In this document: positions 1 to 7,126 of the stretch, one piece after another
Layout of the letters: every line of letters begins with the position of its first letter
Numbering within the stretch: the stretch's first letter is position 1
From: Arachidicoccus rhizosphaerae
GTDB lineage: Bacteria > Bacteroidota > Bacteroidia > Chitinophagales > Chitinophagaceae
DNA length: 64,000 nucleotides
Direction of reading: 5' to 3'
NCBI RefSeq assembly: GCF_900107765.1
Contig: NZ_FNQY01000005.1
Location: 62,001-126,000, forward strand
Notes under the pieces: model-generated
What the model was told of the DNA's origin: nothing
Databases searched by the model: none
What the model saw: the letters and a program-made list of their open reading frames with translations, nothing else
Program-made: the position numbers and the translations under genes

Positions 1-42
1 AATAAATGCGATTGCACTCATATAAGTTAAATCTGTTTTCAT
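1..42 (-). CDS. Start of an unidentified gene running off the left edge
   Basis: Only the first 14 codons are visible, beginning with ATG at 42 on the minus strand and reading MKTDLTYMSAIAFI before the window ends. A purine-rich GGGGGAGTG stretch lies just upstream of the ATG and could help ribosome binding. The hydrophobic turn after residue 7 would fit the first membrane segment of a transporter, but nothing identifies the family. It could also be a chance reading frame. Confidence 0.3.
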   Translation of the reverse strand, partial: MKTDLTYMSAIAFI

Positions 43-214
43 GGCACTCCCCCGACTAGTCAAAACGGGACTGCGTACTGGATGCATCCCAAAAGCCACG
101 AGAAAGATTATTCAAATATCGTGAAAATCAGTGAAAAAACGGCATGCGTTCAATTAACCTATTGAAACTCAGACAACCCATAAATTTTACCGAGCACACA
201 GCGTCATAACCCTT

Positions 215-1639
215 TTAATCAAAAAATATATCCATGGTTAACTGACTATGGATGACTGAGTGGAAGTGGTTATTCTCTTTTACACCATAAGGGGTAATCA
301 TTATCATAAAAATGCCTTTTCTCGTTTTTGTGCTACTGGCAAAAACACCTATTTTATTCCTTAGGTTATCTGCCATTTCTTTATTCACACTAATAAAATT
401 CATCGAGAATTTAAATTCAAATAAATTGATGATCTGGTCCCTCCTGTCAATGACCAGATCAATCTGGGCTTTTCGCTCACCATCACTACCCAACCAGCAA
501 GAAGTATTAGTTTGAATCATATCAATTCTCAATGCCCGCTTAATATCAGTTACATGTGTCAAGCCAATTAGTTCAAAGGCATAACCACTCCAAGCCCTAT
601 AACTTGGGTCATCAATTCCGTTTATCCAATTATTGGCATCATCAACACTTGTACCTTCTATAAACTTTAAATAGAAAAGCGAATAAAAATCTACCAATTG
701 ATACAAAACGCCATATTTTTTCTTCCCAAATGCATTGTATTTGCGAATAAAATTACTCTGTTCCAGTTCCATCAAAATTTTAGTCAATGAGCCCCCACTG
801 GCTAGCTTTGTCATTTGAGCCAGTTCCTCTCTGGTCAGCCCCATACTTTTTTTGGCCAATGCTTTTACTACGGCAATATGCTGCGCTTCATTTTTAAACA
901 GGGAATTATAGACCCCGTAAAAATCAGTTCTTAACTTCCCATTCTCGCCAAAAGCCATATCATTGATATTCTGAGCAGCGCTTTTCTTTGGATCTATATC
1001 TTCCAGATAAAATGGAATACCGCCCATTACCATATAAAACTGCATAATATTATACCTGGTAAATCCATCGCCCTTTTTTAAGATAAACTCCTCCGTTTCT
1101 CTGAGTGTAAAGGGCGCTAACTGCATCCGGTGCGTTACCCTGTTATACAAACCACCCCTGCCCATAATCAATTTATTTAACATCCAACTGGCAGCAGAGC
1201 CGCACACTATCAGAAAGATGTCATTTCTTGTACTTGCCCATGCATTCCAAAATAGCTCAAGAGCCGAGATAAACTCTGATCTAGAGGTATCCATCCAGGG
1301 TAACTCATCCAAAAAAATAATTTTCCGCTTCTCTCCCTTTGATTCTAACAACTTTTGTAATACCCGAAATGCACCAAACCAATCATTAATATCTGCGGTA
1401 TTTATATTTGAATTGGAATAGTTTTCAATGGCCCCTAAAAAATTAGAGAGCTGTGCTTTAGTGGATTTATTGAACAGTCCAGTGCAATAGAAGTCGAACT
1501 TCTCCTGAAAATACGACTTGATAAAATAGGTTTTCCCCACTCTCCTTCGCCCATAAATCGCCAAAAAGGTGGGTCTGTTTAGTTTAACCAGTTTGTCCAA
1601 TTCGAGTTTCTCCTGCTTACGTCCAACAAAAAAATCCAT
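215..1639 (-). CDS. AAA+ ATPase (archaeal-ATPase/DUF234 type) with a PD-(D/E)XK-like C-terminus
   Basis: This is a 474-residue ATP-binding protein of unknown cellular role. The N-terminal half is a P-loop ATPase: Walker A is GRRRVGKT at residues 30-37 and Walker B is IIFLDE at 107-112. A middle winged-helix-like stretch (LTREELAQMTKLASGGSLTK) follows. The C-terminal third carries Asp394, Glu408 and Lys410 in the D-X13-E-x-K arrangement of restriction-endonuclease-fold domains, as in the DUF234 family. The gene stands alone, with no operon partner. Its upstream region holds an array of palindromic half-sites (1703-1978), one of which overlaps a candidate -7 box. Relatives are often present in several copies in Bacteroidota and archaeal genomes with no proven function. 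The family call is firm. Nuclease activity is inferred from motif spacing only. Confidence 0.85.
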   Translation of the reverse strand: MDFFVGRKQEKLELDKLVKLNRPTFLAIYGRRRVGKTYFIKSYFQEKFDFYCTGLFNKSTKAQLSNFLGAIENYSNSNINTADINDWFGAFRVLQKLLESKGEKRKIIFLDELPWMDTSRSEFISALELFWNAWASTRNDIFLIVCGSAASWMLNKLIMGRGGLYNRVTHRMQLAPFTLRETEEFILKKGDGFTRYNIMQFYMVMGGIPFYLEDIDPKKSAAQNINDMAFGENGKLRTDFYGVYNSLFKNEAQHIAVVKALAKKSMGLTREELAQMTKLASGGSLTKILMELEQSNFIRKYNAFGKKKYGVLYQLVDFYSLFYLKFIEGTSVDDANNWINGIDDPSYRAWSGYAFELIGLTHVTDIKRALRIDMIQTNTSCWLGSDGERKAQIDLVIDRRDQIINLFEFKFSMNFISVNKEMADNLRNKIGVFASSTKTRKGIFMIMITPYGVKENNHFHSVIHSQLTMDIFFD

Positions 1640-1702
1640 AAAAGCTAAATTTAATTATTACATATACTTTTTAATAATTCGTATAAAGATAATAATAAAT
1701 AG

Positions 1703-1978
1703 ATTATATTTTTCTGGCTGATTATACGAACCTTAACTAGCCAAAAATACAATAAATTTCAGTTTTTGGCTAGTTATAGGACACTTAATTAGCCAAATCT
1801 TCTTTTTTATACAAAGAACTCGTTTTATAAAAATACTGAACAGCACAAGCAATATGAGTACATATCTTTATTTACATAATATTGTTAATTATATTATTCA
1901 ATTCATTATATTTTTTTAGCTGATTAGTGTGCCACTAACTAGCCAAAAACGTGTTTTTTTGTCGTTTTTGGCTAGTTA
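1703..1978. repeat. Array of seven palindromic half-sites upstream of the ATPase gene
   Basis: The half-site is TAACTAGCCA in one orientation and TGGCTAGTTA in the other. Seven occur at 1715-1724, 1734-1743, 1767-1776, 1786-1795, 1917-1926, 1936-1945 and 1969-1978, strictly alternating in orientation. Three facing pairs (1715-1743, 1767-1795, 1917-1945) are 29 bp long with a constant 9-bp centre. Consecutive pairs start 52 bp apart (1715 and 1767; 1917 and 1969). Back-to-back arms form perfect stems of 14 bp (1734-1747 with 1763-1776) and 16 bp (1936-1951 with 1963-1978). The segments 1703-1776 and 1905-1978 look like a diverged duplication; 20 of their first 22 bases match. Likely a multi-operator control region or a folded element; a MITE remnant is an alternative. 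Confidence 0.75.
1742..1749 (-). promoter_or_regulatory. Candidate -7 box of the ATPase gene
   Basis: On the minus strand the bases read TATTTTTG, an exact match to the Bacteroidota TAnnTTTG box, about 100 nt before the ATPase start. It overlaps the right arm of the first palindrome (1715-1743), so a bound protein would cover it. No TTG is seen at the -33 spacing, so the call is tentative. Confidence 0.35.
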
Positions 1979-1981
1979 TAA

Positions 1982-2026
1982 AAAATCCTCTGTAAAGCAC
2001 ACTGGTTGTACCTTACAGAGGATTTT
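1982..2026 (-). terminator. Terminator after the YdeI-like gene
   Basis: A perfect 14-bp inverted repeat, AAAATCCTCTGTAA with TTACAGAGGATTTT, encloses a 17-nt loop. On the minus strand the stem ends in a run of T, directly downstream of the stop codon at 2095. Confidence 0.75.
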
Positions 2027-2094
2027 CAAAATAAACCCCAGCCAAATTCTATCAAAACGCCCCTTTTAAGCAACGTACTTCACTCCATCTGATT

Positions 2095-2673
2095 TTAGTC
2101 ATTGAGTCCCTTGCCCGCCAAAATCTGAGGCTTATATTTCTCTATTCGGCTAAGCACCGTTTTCTCCTGCTTGGGTTGGGCAAAATACAATAGATAAGCC
2201 CTTTGTCTACCCGGCGTAAGGCCATTAAACGCCTTTTTAAAGGCAGGTTCTTTTTTAAAGGCTGCCTGTAAGAGCGCTGGAACCGGATAATCCGTTAATT
2301 TTTTCATAGGTACGGCAATACCTGCCTCTTCTACCGCAATGGCCTCATAGATATAGGCCTTGATATCTGCTTTCTGGGCTTTAATTGTTTTTATATCTGT
2401 AAAGCGCATCTGTCTGGCGGCCTGCACCTGCGCTGTCTGCTGAATCAATAACCCTTTTGGGTTCTGCAATAAAGCGCCCTTAAAAAAGAGCAAGGCGCAA
2501 TATTCTTTAAAATGGTGAATCAATACAATATTACGCTTACCCTGCATATAACAGGGCTGGCCCCATTTTAAAGTCTCTTCCAGTCCGGTAGATAGGACAA
2601 TCTCCCTTAAGAGCTTCACCTGATCCTGAAAAGGAGTCTCCAACTCAAAATAAAACGCTACTTTAGGTTCCAT
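2095..2673 (-). CDS. YdeI/OmpD-associated family protein (DUF1801-like)
   Basis: This is a 192-residue, probably cytoplasmic protein of unknown biochemical function. The N-terminal 110 residues (GLEETLKWGQPCYMQG and a following LFFKGALL stretch) match the DUF1801/YdhG-like fold. The C-terminal part (PVPALLQAAFKKEPAFKKAF, then LTPGRQRAYLLYF) is the OmdA/YdeI region seen in these proteins. It is the last gene of a minus-strand series, 11 bp after the DoxX gene, and is followed by a clear terminator. Sharing a transcript with an SRPBCC protein and DoxX suggests a stress-response cassette, but this is an inference. Confidence 0.85.
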   Translation of the reverse strand: MEPKVAFYFELETPFQDQVKLLREIVLSTGLEETLKWGQPCYMQGKRNIVLIHHFKEYCALLFFKGALLQNPKGLLIQQTAQVQAARQMRFTDIKTIKAQKADIKAYIYEAIAVEEAGIAVPMKKLTDYPVPALLQAAFKKEPAFKKAFNGLTPGRQRAYLLYFAQPKQEKTVLSRIEKYKPQILAGKGLND

Positions 2674-2684
2674 GGCTTAATTAT

Positions 2685-3083
2685 TTATGGGTAAGTTACC
2701 ATAAATTTTCTGTTTAGTGGTAAACAAACTAAAGACACTACCGTCAATATAAATATTAATAAAGCGGGTAGTATACTTGTCACAGCACCACCCACAGCCA
2801 GATGCGAGTAGACCGCGCCAATAACAAGAAAACCAATACCGGCATAAGCCCATTGTTTTACGAGTGCTAGTCCAGGAATCAATAGCACAACGGCGCCCAT
2901 CATTTTAAGTACTCCTAAAAGTGTCATTAAATATAAGGGATAGCCCAGGCTTTTCATCATTTCAGCGCCGCCTACTCCTTCAGCTGTACCTAGCAGCTGA
3001 ACCAACCCAGTGGAAACCAGTCCGAGTGCCAGCCATATGGTGGCTACCCAATAAATTATCTTTCTAAGTTTTTGATGTTTCAT
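2685..3083 (-). CDS. DoxX family membrane protein
   Basis: A 132-residue inner-membrane protein with four hydrophobic segments (roughly residues 9-29, 48-70, 74-94 and 99-120), the size and topology of the DoxX/DoxX-like family. The exact function of the small members is not established. It sits between an SRPBCC-domain gene and a YdeI-like gene, 11 bp from the latter, and this combination with an ArsR regulator is common in Bacteroidota. The start ATG at 3083 is chosen because a Lys-rich N-terminus leads directly into the first membrane helix. Confidence 0.85.
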   Translation of the reverse strand: MKHQKLRKIIYWVATIWLALGLVSTGLVQLLGTAEGVGGAEMMKSLGYPLYLMTLLGVLKMMGAVVLLIPGLALVKQWAYAGIGFLVIGAVYSHLAVGGAVTSILPALLIFILTVVSLVCLPLNRKFMVTYP

Positions 3084-3148
3084 AAGACGATTTAAAATAA
3101 AGATGTATTAAATAAGAAAGCGACAGGCTCTTAAAGCACTCGTATCTA

Positions 3149-3622
3149 TCACGCACCTTCACGCATTAAAGCCTCCAGCCGGTCATGTGCTTTACTGATA
3201 CCACTGGCAAAGGGCAGTTTCAGCATTTGATCCCGAATCTCTTTTGAGCGGTAGATTACCTGCATTTCAAGTACGCTTTGGTTATCGCTGTCACCAAGGG
3301 CTTTAAAATTTAAAAACTCCAGCTGAGCACCAAACGGGGCATTTGCCATCTCAAAAGTGCGGACAATCAGTTTATCCTGCTCTATACTATGAATGGTACC
3401 GCTCGCTTCAAATACCACGTTACCACTAGGATCCTTTGTCTCAAAATGGTATTTACCCAAGGGCTTGTTTTCTAAGATTGTCACCTGGGTCCCCATCCAA
3501 TTACCCAGTAGTTCAGCACTGTCAAAAGCTTTGAACAGCAGCGCTACCGGCAGATCAAAATTCCTTGTAATGAGTAACTGTTGTTCACCCGGCTCTGCTT
3601 TAATTTTCGTTTTTAGTTCCAT
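3149..3622 (-). CDS. SRPBCC (AHSA1-like) domain protein
   Basis: A 157-residue single-domain protein of the SRPBCC/activator-of-Hsp90-ATPase-1-like superfamily, which forms a helix-grip fold around a hydrophobic ligand pocket. Telling stretches are TRNFDLPVALLFKAFDSAELL near residues 19-39, then WMGTQVTILENKPLGKYHFE, and a C-terminal helix beginning GISKAHDRLEALM. It has no signal peptide. It follows the ArsR gene after 122 bp and precedes DoxX by 65 bp. ArsR regulators encoded next to SRPBCC proteins usually control them. The ligand cannot be deduced. Confidence 0.85.
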   Translation of the reverse strand: MELKTKIKAEPGEQQLLITRNFDLPVALLFKAFDSAELLGNWMGTQVTILENKPLGKYHFETKDPSGNVVFEASGTIHSIEQDKLIVRTFEMANAPFGAQLEFLNFKALGDSDNQSVLEMQVIYRSKEIRDQMLKLPFASGISKAHDRLEALMREGA

Positions 3623-3744
3623 TTTCGTTTATTTAAAGTCATTAAATACAGGTTACTGGTCTGATTAAACGCATATATGCTGCCACCATGTAAAGCCTCG
3701 GCTTACTTACCGCTTCCTGCTTTTCCCTTTCCCCTAAAATCCGT

Positions 3745-4092
3745 TTACGATTTCCCCCCTTTATCCTGGTCCTGCTGCGCTGTATAATTTTTCATTACCG
3801 CTTCCAGTTTATCAAAGCGCGCTTCCCACATCTTACGAAAAGGCGTTAGAAAATCATCTACCTCTTTCATCTTGGCCGCATTGACATCATAATAAATTTC
3901 CCGTCCATCCTTATGGCTAACAACGAGCGCACACTCCGTCAAAATGGACAGGTGCTTGGATATAGTCGGCCTGGCCGCATCAAAACCCTGGGCGATGGCC
4001 CCGGCAGTCATGGACTGGGTGGCTACCATAAGCAGTATCGCTCTTCTGGTTGGATCAGCTAAGGCCTGGAATACATCTCTTCTTAATTTCAT
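3745..4092 (-). CDS. ArsR-family winged-helix regulator
   Basis: A 115-residue transcriptional regulator. The winged helix runs from about residue 10 ([15 protein letters not shown]) through the recognition helix ([18 protein letters not shown]) to the wing ([16 protein letters not shown]). It lacks the CxC metal-binding pair of the ArsR/SmtB metal sensors, so it belongs with the SRPBCC-linked members. It heads the series ArsR, SRPBCC, DoxX, YdeI. Its own promoter (4143-4174) contains two copies of an imperfect palindrome, one filling the -33/-7 spacer, which points to autorepression. Confidence 0.9.
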   Translation of the reverse strand: MKLRRDVFQALADPTRRAILLMVATQSMTAGAIAQGFDAARPTISKHLSILTECALVVSHKDGREIYYDVNAAKMKEVDDFLTPFRKMWEARFDKLEAVMKNYTAQQDQDKGGKS

Positions 4093-4128
4093 ATCCTCTT
4101 CTCCTGCTTTTAAAAGCTAAAAAACATT

Positions 4129-4170
4129 TAGCCATTTGACTACAAATATAAGAGTAGCCATATAACTACA
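4129..4170. promoter_or_regulatory. Two direct operator-like repeats in the ArsR promoter
   Basis: TAGCCATTTGACTACA at 4129-4144 and TAGCCATATAACTACA at 4155-4170 match at 14 of 16 positions and start 26 bp apart. Each contains an imperfect TAGCCA-N2-TGGCTA dyad. The second lies wholly in the promoter spacer and the first touches the -7 box, an arrangement suited to repression by the ArsR protein. Confidence 0.6.
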
Positions 4171-4174
4171 CAAA
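4143..4174 (-). promoter_or_regulatory. Promoter of the ArsR operon
   Basis: On the minus strand TTTG at 4174-4171 is followed, after 20 nt, by TATATTTG at 4150-4143. This matches the Bacteroidota consensus TTTG-N19-21-TAnnTTTG exactly and lies about 50 nt before the ArsR ATG at 4092. It is the best-formed promoter in the window. Confidence 0.75.
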
Positions 4175-4247
4175 TATTTTTTAAAAAATCTGTCATTTCT
4201 AACAGATTCTTTAAAACAACATATTTTAATTAATTATCGTCAATCAG

Positions 4248-5225
4248 TTACAATCCATCCAAATCAATAACGGCTCTTACTCCGCTGGGTAGTTTTGCCT
4301 CCCACAGCTCCGCTAACTGCGACACACCGTAGTCTTTCGTCTCAATTTGAAGTTGACCTGCTGCAGCCAGATCAAAGAATTCCGGCAATATTTCTTTAAT
4401 ATGCTTTCCGACCTCCTCCTTTGTCCAGGATCCGAGGCCTGATCCCATCAGCACAATAGGGGTACTGCGTAAAATACTGGAAGACAAACTAATTAAGTCG
4501 CCTGTCATGCCACCAATCGATACAAACCTAACCCCGTGAGCAAAGCCACCTTTACCTTTAATGCCATTCAGGATGGCCTCTGCAGAGGCCCCCCACAGAT
4601 AATCCAGCACAATATCTATAGCATACTGCTGATGCAGCCCCGCCAGCTCAGATGTTAATAAGGCCTGATCCTCACTAAGCGTTAGCCACTGATCGGCACC
4701 CAAAGCCTCAAGTTCCGCAAAGGCCGCTTTATTTCTGCCAGTCACAATCACCTTAGCCGCTCCATAATGTTTTGCTACCTGAATGGCCATCCTGCCAGTT
4801 ACACCGGTAGCGCCATTAATCAATACTGTTTCTCCAGGACGCAATTTTGCTCTAAACAGTAAAGCCATGGCAGATCCCATAACAGCATTTGGGATGGCAG
4901 CCGCACGGCTGTCATCTAACCCATCTGGAATAGGCACCGCAAAAGCCTTATCAATCAGGCTATATTCAGCCAGTATTCCGGTTTGACTAAAACCGTAATA
5001 TCTTTTCCCATCCTTTGTAATACCCACGCCGTCAGTGCCCACGACCTGCCCTTCGGGCCGAAGCTCACTGGAATAATGCTTGCCGCTGGCTCTCATTTTA
5101 TCCAGGTTTTTAATAGCCGCAGCCCGCATTTTAATGAACAGCTGCTGGTCACTATTTTCGATCGGTACCTCTCTTTCTCCTATTTCGGGGGCAGCGCCAC
5201 CCGGATACATTACAATTGCTTTCAT
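4248..5225 (-). CDS. Quinone-oxidoreductase-like medium-chain dehydrogenase
   Basis: A 325-residue cytoplasmic NADPH-dependent reductase of the zinc-free MDR/quinone oxidoreductase group. The GroES-like N-terminal part covers about residues 1-110. The Rossmann dinucleotide site is at 136-150 (INGATGVTGRMAIQV). The Cys residues of the structural zinc loop of alcohol dehydrogenases are absent. The substrate is unknown; relatives reduce quinones or enones. It lies 69 bp after a Crp-like regulator gene. A -7 box without a -33 box precedes it, and a perfect 16-bp palindrome sits where an activator would bind, so the neighbouring regulator probably switches it on. Confidence 0.88.
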   Translation of the reverse strand: MKAIVMYPGGAAPEIGEREVPIENSDQQLFIKMRAAAIKNLDKMRASGKHYSSELRPEGQVVGTDGVGITKDGKRYYGFSQTGILAEYSLIDKAFAVPIPDGLDDSRAAAIPNAVMGSAMALLFRAKLRPGETVLINGATGVTGRMAIQVAKHYGAAKVIVTGRNKAAFAELEALGADQWLTLSEDQALLTSELAGLHQQYAIDIVLDYLWGASAEAILNGIKGKGGFAHGVRFVSIGGMTGDLISLSSSILRSTPIVLMGSGLGSWTKEEVGKHIKEILPEFFDLAAAGQLQIETKDYGVSQLAELWEAKLPSGVRAVIDLDGL

Positions 5226-5244
5226 TGTTTTTACATTTATGGAG

Positions 5245-5252
5245 CAAAATTA
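5245..5252 (-). promoter_or_regulatory. Candidate -7 box of the MDR reductase gene
   Basis: The minus strand reads TAATTTTG, matching TAnnTTTG, 20 nt before the start codon at 5225. No TTG lies 19-21 nt upstream. That position is occupied by the palindrome at 5274-5289. Confidence 0.5.
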
Positions 5253-5273
5253 TAAAGCACTTTTACTGATGAC

Positions 5274-5289
5274 GATAACATATGTTATC
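5274..5289. promoter_or_regulatory. Perfect 16-bp palindrome, likely activator site
   Basis: GATAACATATGTTATC is its own reverse complement. Its centre is about 41 nt upstream of the start point predicted from the -7 box at 5245-5252, the distance used by class II CRP/FNR activators. The half-site GATAACA recurs at 5924-5930, upstream of the Crp-like gene. Confidence 0.6.
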
Positions 5290-5294
5290 AAATC

Positions 5295-5870
5295 TTACCT
5301 GCCAGCCAGTTTTGCCTTGATTCTGCTAAGATGTACGGCGCTGATTCCCAGATAAGAGGCAATATAATGCTGCGCGACCCTTTGCGGGATAAAACTACGT
5401 TCTCTAATCAGATTTTCATAGCGCTGAAGCGGACTATCCCGCAAAAAAGAGACAAATTCCTGCATATAGTGAATTTGGCGGTCACTGAATATGTAGAGGA
5501 GGATATCCATATATTCCGGGGAAGATCTCAGCTGACTGAGTAAATCCATCACTTTTTCTCTGGGAATCCTTATGACGACCGTAGGCTCTAAAGTTTCGAG
5601 CGTAAAGGCGCTGGGGACCTCCCGCATAAAGCTCTCAAAAGAGCTTAATCCATCACCCTCAAAGAAAAACTGAACGGTCTTATCCTCACCACTGGCCGAA
5701 ATCAGAAATGCCCTTACGGCCCCTTTTTCAACGGCGTAATAATATCTGGCATGACTGCCTTCTTTCAACAACAGCTGCTTAGCGGATAATTCAAGCCGCT
5801 CCTGAAAGCAGCTGTACTCGTCCCACAGCGTAGCTAATCCGGGAAATTTATCCTTGTAGCGTATAAACAT
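5295..5870 (-). CDS. Crp/Fnr-family transcriptional regulator
   Basis: A cyclic-nucleotide-binding-fold regulator of 191 residues when started at the ATG at 5870 (MFIRYKD); an ATG at 5921 would add 17 residues that do not resemble the family. The effector domain fills about residues 1-120 (LLLKEGSHARYYYAVEKGAV, then FFFEGDGLSSFESF). The C-terminal helix-turn-helix is RVAQHYIASYLGISAVHLSR. The Arg/Ser phosphate-binding cassette for cAMP is not evident, as in most Bacteroidota members, so the signal is unknown. Its probable target is the downstream MDR reductase. A GATAACA half-site at 5924-5930 hints at autoregulation. Confidence 0.87.
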   Translation of the reverse strand: MFIRYKDKFPGLATLWDEYSCFQERLELSAKQLLLKEGSHARYYYAVEKGAVRAFLISASGEDKTVQFFFEGDGLSSFESFMREVPSAFTLETLEPTVVIRIPREKVMDLLSQLRSSPEYMDILLYIFSDRQIHYMQEFVSFLRDSPLQRYENLIRERSFIPQRVAQHYIASYLGISAVHLSRIKAKLAGR

Positions 5871-5993
5871 AGCGGCAATTTTAAAATGAGCCAGGTATAA
5901 GTACCCGCAAAATTTATGCAACAGATAACACCTGATAAAAAGCAGCTATTTGGCAGTCTATCTAAAATCATTCAAATTCAGCTACTTACGCGC

Positions 5994-6953
5994 TCATAAG
6001 CCACTACCCCTTTGCTTCTTATAGCGACTCAGCGCCTCTTTTGTATTCAGCTCATCACGCCCCAGCGCTGCTTTTAGTGGTTCCAGTCCGTCAAATTTAA
6101 GCTCATCACGCAGTCTTTCAATAAATAATACACTAAGGTGCTGGCCGTAGATATCTTGGTTAAAATCAAAAATATTGACCTCAATGGTCATAGGGCTCTC
6201 TCCAATGGTAGGCCGTATTCCAATGCTCAGCATACCATCCAACACGTCCCCCGATTCCATCCTAACCTGGACGGCATAAATACCAAAAGCCGGCAGCAAC
6301 TTATCAGGTTCTGGTTCATGGATATTAGCCGTCGGATAACCAATGGTTCGCCCCAGCTGATTGCCCTTTTCTACATGCCCGGATAATGCATACGGATGTC
6401 CCATGAGCGACAAGGCGGTTTTCACCTCACCTGCTTTCACAGCAGCCCTGATAGCTGTAGAGCTGACGGTTACTTCATTAAGCACCTTTTCAGGGATTTC
6501 AATAACAGAAAAGCCATGGAGTTTGCCATAATGCTCCAGCGTGGTATAGTCCCCTTTGCGGTCTTTACCAAACTTATGGTCATAGCCGATGATCACTACT
6601 CTCGGATGCAGTTTAGAGACCAGAAAATCTTCTACATAAGAAGCCGCCGTCTGTTCTGCAAAGCCTTCATTAAATGGGACTACCACCACATGATCTATAC
6701 CATATGATTCCAGCAAATGGAGTTTTTCTGATAAAGTCGTGAGCAGCATTAAAGGAGCCTGTTCCTTATGTACAATCTTACGCGGGTGAGGGTAGAAGGT
6801 CACAATCACCGTCTGGCCACCGATGCGTTGAGCCTCTTTTTTTAATTGATCTATAATTTTCTGATGCCCCAAATGTACACCATCAAAAGTACCTATCGTA
6901 ATGACGGCGTTTTCTATGAAAGGAAGATTTTGAATATCACGATATACGTGCAT
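5994..6953 (-). CDS. ribF: Bifunctional riboflavin kinase/FAD synthetase
   Basis: A 319-residue enzyme that phosphorylates riboflavin to FMN and adenylylates FMN to FAD in the cytoplasm. The N-terminal FAD-synthetase domain has GTFDGVHLGHQKII at 21-34 (nucleotidyltransferase GHxGH-like motif) and VSSTAIR near residue 160. The C-terminal riboflavin-kinase domain starts near residue 185 with GRTIGYPTANI, which holds the conserved PTAN flavin/ATP motif. Length and domain order are normal. It is on the same strand as metK but lies beyond that gene's terminator, so it is probably expressed separately. Confidence 0.96.
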   Translation of the reverse strand: MHVYRDIQNLPFIENAVITIGTFDGVHLGHQKIIDQLKKEAQRIGGQTVIVTFYPHPRKIVHKEQAPLMLLTTLSEKLHLLESYGIDHVVVVPFNEGFAEQTAASYVEDFLVSKLHPRVVIIGYDHKFGKDRKGDYTTLEHYGKLHGFSVIEIPEKVLNEVTVSSTAIRAAVKAGEVKTALSLMGHPYALSGHVEKGNQLGRTIGYPTANIHEPEPDKLLPAFGIYAVQVRMESGDVLDGMLSIGIRPTIGESPMTIEVNIFDFNQDIYGQHLSVLFIERLRDELKFDGLEPLKAALGRDELNTKEALSRYKKQRGSGL

Positions 6954-7023
6954 TTTACTCGATTTGATAAAACCGCATGAGCTGGTTTCAGAATACTTGA
7001 TTTCTTATTGCGAAAATACAAAA

Positions 7024-7061
7024 AACCAGTGCTTTTAAGAAATCTTCTAAAAGCACTGGTT
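7024..7061 (-). terminator. Terminator after metK
   Basis: A perfect 14-bp stem, AACCAGTGCTTTTA with TAAAAGCACTGGTT, closes a 10-nt loop. On the minus strand it is followed by TTTTTG and lies 66 bp past the metK stop. Confidence 0.8.
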
Positions 7062-7126
7062 AAAAAATTATTGTATAAGCAAAGACGATTACAGCCTTTA
7101 CTCAACGCTACTATAACTATTTTGGC

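Noticed and set aside
6914-7105. A 63-codon minus-strand frame between metK and ribF
   Set aside because: It covers the metK terminator hairpin and overlaps the start of ribF.
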